Shown here piece after piece: positions 19,770 to 27,337 of a stretch of 27,337 nt of DNA (the stretch's first letter is position 1; each line of letters begins with the position of its first letter). The notes below the pieces were generated by a model that was not told where the DNA came from, made no database searches, and was given only the letters and a program-made list of their open reading frames with translations. Source of the DNA: Chara braunii. Lineage: Eukaryota; Streptophyta; Charophyceae; Charales; Characeae. The position numbers and the translations under genes are program-made. Location of the stretch: positions 947,273-974,609 of the forward strand of contig BFEA01000503.1 of the NCBI GenBank assembly GCA_003427395.1, given 5' to 3'.

Positions 19770-21470
19770 GTATCTGGACCATATCTCACATGATTTGTCG
19801 GGCTACATGGAAACAACAATAAATGAGGATAATGATTGTATTGAAATCAGACCAAACGAGGAAATACAAAGAATCCAGAACGAATTCCTCAAGCAAACAA
19901 TTATGGCCATTGTTTTTTAAGGCGAGACCAAAAATTGGTCTAATGACAAAAAATGGACCTCATTCGTTATTTGGAGGAATCAGTTCTCAACGAAGAAGAG
20001 CTCCTCACTGACAAGGGAACTGCACATATGGAAGGTAGGGGTTAGATGACCTATACAATAAATAATCTCAAAGAAGTAGACTGGTTGTTGAATACCAGAA
20101 AAGAAATGCAATTTAAGGAAAATGGGAAATGACATTTTGTCTACTTTCGCTTTTGAATGTCTAGGGCTGAATGACAGAAAAATAGGGAAGAAGACAAAAG
20201 AAAGAACTCTTGGGTAATGGCTATGCGATTCTCCATCGCTGCATCCTTTTTCATCAAAATGGAAATCGAAGAAGCACTTGGAAAAGTGACTAAAAAGTTC
20301 GACCAAGTTGCAGACCCAAAAGATGCCAAGCTTGGCAACTTGAAATTCCAACTGCACCATAGTGCAGAGGAATTGTTCAGGCTGCGCCTTAAGGTATGGA
20401 CAGGCTTTGAGTACCTCATCGCCGATGTGGTCAACTCCAACACTCCCTGGTGCAACAAGTGTAATAGACATGGACACTTCGCGAAAGATTGTCATTCTGT
20501 TACACATGCTCCAAACACGGTCACGCCTGGAATGAATGTGCTTAGATCGTGAAAACAAATGAAGAAACAATTCACATCCAAACCAGTCCAAACAAAAAGA
20601 AAAAACCTTTATCCCTCCTATCTACAACCCGGGCGTCACCAATGAGAAAACTAGATGGGATGATCACGCCAACAGAGAGGAAATATCACCTCGCAATATG
20701 AGGAGAGGAGCACAACCTCGGTGAGGGCAAGACCCAACCACCCACACATGCCCACAGTACATCCCCTTCAACTGGGTTGCATCTGAGCAACAAGCGGCCA
20801 AAAGTGAAAAACCGTCTCAGGGTAGACTGGCGTGGCACTCACTGGGAACCACACCAAAAGACCCCGCGACAACTCTCCCTAGCGCCACTAAAATTAGAGA
20901 TACACGAGTACCATCTTGAGGAATCCCAACCCCAGATATATCTCCTACAGGTGGGGCTGGGTTGCGGGCTATCACAGAAGCAGGTGAAGATATCTTGCAG
21001 AGCACTAGCAATGCAAGGCTCCAACCTTCCCCTTCATCTGTCGCAGGTGTATCAGCCGTTGTATCTTCACCTCCAGCAGCAGCCACAGAGGCAGGCGCCT
21101 CCACCTCTCTGCCTAAACAGGCCCTAAAGAAACTAAGAACAGAAGATCTGACCATGTCCAATGTGGCTCAACCCTCAACACCCATTGCCCCTTGAACTGG
21201 CACTGTCCCCCCCACAGCCCAACACGATACTCCCTTTGTGCTGGCCCCAATCATCTTCAAACAAAACAATCAGAGTACTACTATCCCGTTACAAAGGAAT
21301 GATGAAAACCAACTGTTCATTTCATCCCTCACACTAATCTCACCAACACAACTGAAGAATTTTTTGCATGCCTCCAGGAAAACTTTGGACAGGAAATACT
21401 TCATTCGACCGATCCCAGGCTTGCCCTGCACCTCCACCTACCTGAAAGGACACACAAGCAAAACTCACCC
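19770..21470 (+). pseudogene. Decayed LINE-type ORF1 (paired CCHC zinc knuckles)
   Basis: This is the only recognisable protein relic. In the frame open at 20175-20552, C-N-K-C-N-R-H-G-H-F-A-K-D-C (20451-20492) is a perfect CX2CX4HX4C knuckle. A second, C-Y-T-C-S-K-H-G-H-A-W-N-E-C (20498-20539), lies five bases further in another frame, so a frameshift separates them. The text LDREN then continues in the third frame, open to 21564 except for four stops (20560, 20722, 20917, 21193), all TGA. The tail is rich in Ser, Thr and Pro. The 90 residues before the first knuckle (EALGKVTKKFDQVADPKDAK onward) fit the pre-knuckle part of plant LINE ORF1 proteins with DUF4283 and zf-CCHC_4. More decayed sequence at 19770-20040 may be the DUF4283 part. 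ORF1 proteins bind element RNA. No reverse transcriptase or endonuclease follows, so the element is truncated. An LTR-element gag is less likely, given the knuckle pair and tail. Confidence 0.8.
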
Positions 21471-21564
21471 GACAATGTTCAGTGTGGTATTCCTCCCGGT
21501 CTTTGTCGTGGCACTTGTCTCAACTCAGGTGGTCGTCGTTATTGCAGCCAGGTCGCCACGGTAA

Positions 21565-21719
21565 GGCCTGCCCATCTCGAAGGTATCCGTTTCTTTCGAT
21601 GATCGTTTGATCGTACCTCCTCGAACCGTATGTACGTGGACAGGAGGGGCGGTCGGAAGCTTTGAGAAAGTGTGAGGAAAGGCACGATCGAGAACTACGA
21701 GGGGAGTACTTACCTGGTA
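21565..21719. other. Junction between ORF1 relic and hairpin field
   Basis: GTC/GTG-rich low-complexity sequence begins before the end of the open frame (about 21480). No gene seen. Confidence 0.4.
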
Positions 21720-22217
21720 GTATCTTCCCTTGTTCCGACGAAAGATTCATCTTCGAAGCAACGTTGTATCTTCCCATGTTTCTACGGAAGATTCATAATC
21801 CAGATGACACTGTATCTTCCCATGTTCTAGTAGCGGAAGATTCATTCTCATTTTGCACAGAGGGATTGCACTGTTGCCCACAGATCGTAGGTGTTGGTCT
21901 TCGTGTTCGTCATTATGGTTTCGCGCATCGTGGTTCCTATTTCAGCACGTGTTGTGATCGTCATCGGGACTCCCTCGCTACTCCTCGTGGTTGTTAACGA
22001 GATTGTGGTTCACGTGTCCGTCGCGGTCATGATCTTGGTGGTCATGTTGATGGTGGTGGTGGTACTACAGATCGTGTCGCTCGCCTTGGTGGTCGCCTTC
22101 TTCCTGAAGATGTACATTTCCACTCTCTAGCGAAAGATTCATTCCCATTTTTTGCAGTTGGAAATGGACGCGGCAATGGGGTAAGTGCGTGTGGGGCGGC
22201 CTGTGTGTGTGTGTGTT

Positions 22218-22259
<42 letters not shown>

Positions 22260-23117
22260 AGGGAGAGAGAGAGTCGGAAGGGAAGATAGCGAAGGAGAAT
22301 CGGTCGAGGCCTAGATAGGAAAGGAAGATAGCGAAGTCCGACGATTTCTACTATATTATGACGATGTATCTTTCCATGTCCTAGGGGAAGATTCATTTCC
22401 TTTTTTTTTTTTTTTTTCCTGTTATTCTTCTTACTTACTCAAATGGATCGGGCGGCGCCTTGCATCGAGGCTTCGAATGCATCTAACCGAGTTCGTATGA
22501 GGATTCACTTATTTAAACATTTGGTGAGTAGTGGAGCGTGGCCATGACCATGCATGTCATCATTGTGACCAGGCTGATCATCATCATTGTGATTGTGCTG
22601 ACCATGGGAATTTTCATCGTCATGCTCATTACCGTTGTCGTTCTCAAGCTAGTCATCCTGGCCGAAGTCACATTTGTCCGGCTTATCTGGGTCTTGATCT
22701 GGACGTGATCGCAGTCAGGTACATCAGGCAGACTGCGATGTACCTTTTAATGTTCTAAAAAAAGATTCATTCACATTCTGCATGTTTGAGGAGCGGTTGG
22801 GACCGCAAAGATTGTCATCATCGGGATCGTGGTGCAGATCATTGGCATTAGGATTGAAGTGTTGGTCATCATCTTCAACCAAGTGTTCGTCATTGCCTAG
22901 CTCGTCGTGGTGTTCCTCATCGTGCAGCTCGTCGTGGTTATTGTAGAGAATTTACTTGTGCTCAACGTCGGGATGCACTCCTGATAACGTTGCACTTGGT
23001 CCAGTTATAGCGAAAAAAACTTTTCATTTTGCTCCACTTAGCAGACGGAAGGCAGTCCACGGCCGCAGCAGCGGGCAATTCTATGGATCTTCCCATGTTC
23101 TAGGGGAAGATTTATTC
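21720..23117 (+). repeat. Field of seven to eight dispersed hairpin repeats
   Basis: The motif GTATCTTCCCATGTTCTAGG followed by GGAAGATTCATTC recurs near 21720, 21766, 21812, 22112, 22366, 22740 and 23085, with a decayed copy near 22990. The arms ATCTTCCC/GGGGAAGAT pair around the loop ATGTTCTA. The copy at 22740 has TTTT/AAAA in the stem instead of CCC/GGG. Several copies continue with CATTTTGCA. Between them lies degenerate GTC/GTG/ATC sequence giving Val-, Ile- or His-rich open frames that I regard as non-coding. The spacing is irregular (about 45-375 bp). Confidence 0.85.
22201..22262. repeat. (GT)n then (GAGAGT)n microsatellite
   Basis: About eight GT units followed by about seven GAGAGT-type hexamers, ending in GA-rich sequence. 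Lies inside the hairpin field. Confidence 0.95.
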
Positions 23118-23810
23118 ATTTTTGTTTGATTTCGGCTGGGTTGAGGACGCAACTGAAAGACAATTAATTTCCCCACATGTTCCCTTGTTTCTGTTTTTTC
23201 ACGTCCGTCACTCTTCTACGTAAGAAGAAAGAAAAGACCTTCTCATTTTACAAATGATGATTGACCTCCTTTTATTTTGTCATTGGCTGTAAAGAGTTAG
23301 GTGGATAGTAGACCTATGCAAAGTAGGAAGATCACTTGCGTGAAGCAGTAGTAAATCCTTCCAAAAGGAAGAAATCAATGCCCTGGCTCTGGATCCGTTG
23401 CCCATAACGAAGGGAAGCGTGTGTGAGTGCAAAATTTATAAGGGACGTTGAACCTGGTTTTCATACCTCAATATAAAAGACTCTTTCTTTTTTGTATGAA
23501 AATAACTCACAATTTTAATAACACCCTTATGTAAAAATTGTTTGTATTCAATGTTGTACAATCTTATTTTCTTCATGAATTTTTTGAAGTTCTTTTTAAA
23601 ATCAAGATAATGGCACAAACACTGCAAAACCCCCAACAAAACTACGTGGGGACTCAATTGATCTCCATGGTAGCAGGGGAGTCGAATGATGAATGTGTGG
23701 GGCTGAATGGAATGTTAACTCAGTTCACAAGAACATATGTACCGCTCCTTCTGATAGAGGTACTCCAAGTTTCCATCCAAGGCAAGTGGTTCCCTGCCGT
23801 GGAGTATGCG
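23118..23810. other. AT-rich unassigned sequence, no gene seen
   Basis: Short open frames without recognisable domains. TTTGTATGAAAATAACTCAC and neighbours show no partner in the window. Confidence 0.5.
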
Positions 23811-24420
23811 TGTTGTTATGTCTGTTGCATTTTCATGAGGGGGGTGGTTCCCTCAGGGACTCTGTACCCATAACTGAAACTGGGTAATGTTTCCACCAAG
23901 TTCACTCCCAGGTAGACGGTGAGGACCCCGAACTCATCCCTTTGATTGAAAATATATATTGATTTCGGTATTTAAGAAAAAAAAAACACTAATAAACGAG
24001 ACATGAAGGTTCTGGGCAGATCATTTTGTTATATTTGTTGCATTTTTCGTGAGGGGGTATGTCCGCTCAAAGGTTTGGTCCCCATAAGTAAAATTGGGTG
24101 ATGCTCCCAGCAAGTTCACTTCCAGGTAGATTGTGAGGACCTCAACCTCATTTTTTTATTGAAAATATATGTCAATTTCGATTAAACAAAAAGAAAGCAC
24201 CAACAATGTAAAAAGAGGCATGAAAGTTCTCGACAGATTATGTTGTTATGTTTGTCCGATTGTGTTGCATTTTTCAAGAGGGATCGATTCCCTCAGGTGC
24301 TCGGTCAGTCCCCGTAAACGAAACTGGGTAATGCTCCCAACAAGTTCAATCCAAGGTAGATTGAGTAATCCGACCCCATCTCTTTGATTGGAAATATACG
24401 CTCACATTGGTAAGGAAAAA
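23811..24420 (+). repeat. Three-copy ~214-bp tandem array
   Basis: Anchors GTTATGTCTGTTGCATTTTC (23815), GTTATATTTGTTGCATTTTT (24028) and GTTATGTTTGTCC...TTGCATTTTT (24245) give periods of 213 and 217 bp. The third copy has a ~10-bp insertion. Each copy continues with GAGGG, GTCCCCRTAA, AAACTGGGTAATGCTCCC, AAGTTCA, AGGTAGA and GAAAATATAT in order. No coding capacity; satellite-like or element-internal. Confidence 0.9.
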
Positions 24421-24576
24421 AATATATAAAATCCCCCCCCCCTTTTAAATTTGGTAGCAAATTTCAACAACAAAAAACATTTGTATCGCATTGTTCTTCG
24501 ATTATTATAAAAATATATTTTTGAATATTTTTTTAAATCGTGAAAAATGTCTAAGATGCCACAAAGTTCGAATTCG

Positions 24577-25269
24577 TATAGTGGGTTTCGGCGTCTATGT
24601 CAAGGTGTCGCATTTTCGGCAGCGAGCAACCAAGACGTAAGTGGGTTCTTAGGGGGGCAGGAGTTTTAGGGGACCGGTCCTTCAAGATATTGTGGACTAC
24701 CTACAACTAGTTGTAGTAGAACCGGGAGTTTTGGAAAAAGGAAGGACCGGTCTTGGGGTAGACGCGGACCCCAAAAAGAAGTGAGGGCATGTGAACTACA
24801 AAAGGGCCCTCAAGCCCATGCATTGAGGCAACTTTGATTTCTCAAAACAGGGAGGTCAAGCGCAACGAAACAGACGTTTTGCAAGAGGCAACTTTGACGA
24901 TTTTCTGTGCTCGGAGGAATTCGCAGAAAAATATAAAATTTTGAGAATCCATACATGAGGTCGTGTTCTTTGCAATAAAAATATTAGAACATTTTCAAAA
25001 ATCATATAGACCGCTAAATAATTGTCGCACTGATTCGGTACATTTTTCATTTTCCCCCCTCAACCATGCGTGGGCCAACTGAAAAAATACTCAAAATTTA
25101 GTGAGTTTTCACATTCAGAAGAATGCATAAAAAAACGTGAAAATTGGAATACTCGTAAATGTTGTTGTGATCTTTATAGGAAAAATGCTAAACAAATTAA
25201 AAAAAAACATTCCAACTGTGAAATAAATCGCGGTCATAATTTGACCCATGTTTCAATTTTGTCATTCAG

Positions 25270-25328
<59 letters not shown>
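24577..25328 (+). repeat. Direct repeat D, copy 1 (ends in CT tract)
   Basis: Matches 26440-27154 over its whole length, from TATAGTGGGTTTCGGCGTCT to a CT dinucleotide tract (25271-25328). It contains a nested stem: GACCGGTCCTTC at 24672-24683 is exactly complementary to 24741-24752, with the palindrome CTACAACTAGTTGTAG at 24701-24716 inside. The CT tract sits at the same place in both copies, so it belongs to the repeat. TG...CA ends, primer-binding site and polypurine tract are not evident, so an LTR interpretation is unproven. Confidence 0.9.
25271..25328. repeat. (CT)n microsatellite at the end of D copy 1
   Basis: Uninterrupted run of 29 CT units following GTCATTCAGC. Confidence 0.98.
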
Positions 25329-25332
<4 letters not shown>

Positions 25333-25377
25333 CACGCTCTTAGTCTCATCGCTTTGGTTACCTTAGGGCTGCATTGT

Positions 25378-25649
25378 TGGTGCGAATACCTTTATAAAGG
25401 TATCCGCTCTGGTTTTTGCAAGCGATAGAAAATGGTTTTGATTTAAAGTTCGAGTATCCCGTGCAAGGCACAACTATGTATGTGGCTTATGTTGGGTGGA
25501 TGGTTTACTAGAGTAGAGAGTGTGTGGGCGCGCAGACTTAAGGGGCGCGTGATCATTTTGCTTTTGATGATCATGAAAATCGGCGTTGGCCGCCGGCCAC
25601 ATTGTTATCCTTCTGATTGAGCTAGGGTTAAAAAGGTTTTGTCTCCTGA
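25378..25649 (+). repeat. Repeat block E, copy 2
   Basis: Inverted match to 13890-14205. Opens with the 18-nt perfect palindrome ATACCTTTATAAAGGTAT (25386-25403), extended to 26 nt with one mismatch. Then TAGAGTAGAGAGTGTGTGGG, GCGCGCAGACTTAAGG and GGTTAAAAAGGTTTTGTCTC. Here E runs directly into block B in the same direction, unlike the other two loci. Confidence 0.85.
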
Positions 25650-26110
25650 TTGGTGCGCGTGGTGTGTGGGAAGCGTCCTAGTGGACCAACGACGAGTCGC
25701 GCTTGGGATCTCAGCCCCCCCCAAGGCGTCGGTTCGCGTGCGGGTCAGATAGAGGTGTAAAACCGTGCGTACCCCCTATGCTACAACGTACGAGAAACGC
25801 CCTCGGCTGGTCCACCTATGGGATTGCAGCAGATTAGCTTTCGTACTGTAGACTGGTAGCTCGACGGGGATACGCCCACCGAAGGGAGGTGACAACTCCC
25901 GTAAGGTGGAGGTAAGTCGTGCCTCGCGTAGGCCCTATCCTGTCGTAGGGGCTCGCGAGAGGTATGACTGACACACTCGGCCGGAGCAGCTTGCGTGAAC
26001 TCCATATGTATTCGCAACGAGGATCAAACCGACTCCTGCGTGACGCGGCCGGAAGGGTCCCGCCCCGTTTTGGGCGGTGCCGGACCGATGCGCTCGACAA
26101 CGTTCCCTGC
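25650..26110 (+). repeat. Repeat block B, copy C
   Basis: Matches 14800-15250 and the complement of 4440-4800. Landmarks: GTACCCCCTATGCTACAACG, CGCCCTCGGCTGGTCCACCT, GGTAGCTCGACGGGGATACG, GGTGACAACTCCCGTAAGG, GAGGTATGACTGACACACTC and GACGCGGCCGGAAGGGTCCC. It lacks the 108-bp tandem duplication of copy B. Confidence 0.85.
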
Positions 26111-26137
26111 GCCTACGCGGTAAACAACATAACGTAT

Positions 26138-26163
26138 GTATGTTGTATTCGAATACAACATAC
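26138..26163. repeat. 26-bp perfect palindrome
   Basis: Arms GTATGTTGTATTC and GAATACAACATAC meet with no spacer at 26150/26151, with imperfect extension on both sides (CGTATG...). It would form a cruciform or a hairpin with a minimal loop. Confidence 0.95.
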
Positions 26164-26439
26164 GTATGATGTATTTAACTGTATGTTCGATTCGGGGGGA
26201 AAAAAATCGATTTCTAAAAGTTTGATTTTCGAGGGTAATTCAAATAGAACATATGTACGTATTTTTTGGGTTAAGAAGGTAGTCGCTGTCGTCGCCGAGG
26301 TTGATGAACGCCTTGTCTGCTAACCATTTATAGTTACAAGGAAAACTTCTCGATTGACATTTTGCATTCGACACTCATGTGTCGTGCGCAACCCTTGAAC
26401 CCATGAAGGGTTGCATAATTGGCATCCCCAAGACTGCGG

Positions 26440-27154
26440 TATAGTGGGTTTCGGCGTCTGTGCCAAGGTGTCACATTTTTTGCGGCGGACGATTACGATG
26501 CAAGTGAGTTATTTGGGAGGGGGGGGGATTTGGGGGACCGGCCCTTCAAGATATTGCGGACTATCTATAACTAACTCTTGTAGAATCGGGACTTTTGGAA
26601 AAAGGAAGGACCGATCCTCGGGTGGAAGTGAACTGCAAGAAGAAGCGAGGGCATGTGAACTGTAAAAGGGCCCTCAGACCCAGGTGTTGAGGCTCGTCTT
26701 CTCAAAACTGGGACATCAGGCGCAATGAAATAAACGTTTTGCAAGTGAGAACTTTGACGATTTTTTGTGCGCGGAGGAATTCGCAAAAAATATGAAACTT
26801 TGAGAATTCATAGATCAGGTCTTGTTCTTTCGGGGAAAAATATAAGAACATTTTCAAAAAATCATTTAGACCACAAAATAATTGTCGCATCGATATGACA
26901 CATTTTTCATTTTTACCACTCAGCCATGTGTGGGCTAACTAAAAAAATACTCCAAATTCAATGAGTTTTCGTGCTCATAAGAATGCGTGAAAAAACCTGA
27001 AAATTTGAGTACTCGTAGAATTTGTTGTGATCTTTTCAAGAAAAATGTTAAATAAAATTTTAAAATAATTTCAACAGTAAAATACATCGCGGCTGCAATT
27101 TGACACATATTTCAATTTTGCCATTCAACCTTTCTCTGTCTCTCTCTCTCTCTC
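26440..27154 (+). repeat. Direct repeat D, copy 2
   Basis: Second copy of 24577-25328, offset by 1863 bp, with frequent substitutions and small indels. It ends in a shorter, impure CT tract. The 12-bp inverted arms that are perfect in copy 1 carry changes here, so pairing is weaker. Confidence 0.9.
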
Positions 27155-27283
27155 GGGTAGCCCCCTCCCCCTTCCTCTCCCTCTCCCTCTTCCTATCCCT
27201 CTCCCTCTATCTTTGTTTTTTTCCTCCCTCTCACTCTTTATCTCTCTCTCTCACTTATATCAACAAATGGAACAAAACTCTCT

Positions 27284-27337
<54 letters not shown>
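27155..27337. repeat. Pyrimidine-rich end with a 51-nt T run
   Basis: CCCTCT/CTCTCT-rich sequence leads into an unbroken T run at 27287-27337, where the window ends. It could be a real homopolymer, the complement of a poly-A tail, or an assembly limit. Confidence 0.9.

Noticed and set aside
19980-20591. 203-codon open frame on the minus strand
   Set aside because: It is antisense to the LINE ORF1 relic, whose plus strand encodes clear CCHC knuckles. Its Phe/Ser-rich product has no recognisable domain.
21891-22130. Very hydrophobic Val/Ile/Leu-rich open frame resembling membrane segments
   Set aside because: It comes from degenerate GTC/GTG/ATC low-complexity DNA that also gives His- and Ser-rich frames. 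There is no sign of a real membrane protein.
22531-22758. His/Asp-rich frame that looks metal-binding
   Set aside because: Same low-complexity source as above, read in another frame, and it ends within a hairpin repeat.
24577-27154. Complete LTR retrotransposon with D copies as LTRs
   Set aside because: No TG...CA ends, primer-binding site, polypurine tract or target duplication could be read. Kept only as one hypothesis.

Overview
The window looks like repeat-rich nuclear DNA of a land plant with a large genome; no intact protein-coding gene can be supported. The plant assignment rests on a decayed LINE ORF1 with paired CCHC zinc knuckles (19.8-21.5 kb), diverged fragments of cytoplasmic 25S rRNA, MITE-like foldback elements, and long CT/GA microsatellites. 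Nearly all open frames are short, many lack an ATG, and most lie in low-complexity or repeat sequence. Every similarity below was found by eye; family names marked as inference need a database search.

Left part (1-4.4 kb): two direct copies of a ~450-bp repeat (761-1318 and 3152-3630), the first split by a ~119-bp foldback insertion, with two long CT microsatellites between them. Then comes a large inverted arrangement. On the left (4.4-6.9 kb, plus strand) blocks B (reversed), E and F are followed by a diverged 25S rRNA segment. The same blocks recur in the same order on the minus strand from 15.3 down to 12.5 kb. In the right arm the 25S part is broken into at least four pieces, one of them flipped. 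The ~5.6-kb centre holds a 5-copy ~125-bp tandem array (8.6-9.2 kb) and a 10-copy array of short hairpins (9.46-10.26 kb). In the hairpin array a 19-20 nt core is conserved while the flanking arms differ between copies yet stay complementary. This is the most unusual feature of the window.

Right part: a further F copy carries a 195-bp MITE with 9-bp near-identical flanks (16.0-16.2 kb). A ~418-bp tandem duplication follows (18.3-19.1 kb), then the LINE ORF1 relic. Next is a second field of dispersed hairpin repeats in a GTC/GTG-rich stretch (21.7-23.1 kb) and a 3-copy ~214-bp tandem array (23.8-24.4 kb). A pair of direct ~700-bp repeats with CT-rich ends (24.6-25.3 and 26.4-27.2 kb) brackets a third E+B block. 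The window ends in a 51-nt T run.

There is no gene network here. The biology is that of decayed repeats: nested insertions with recognisable empty sites, captured rRNA, and several unrelated repeat families that share the design of a conserved loop on compensating stems.
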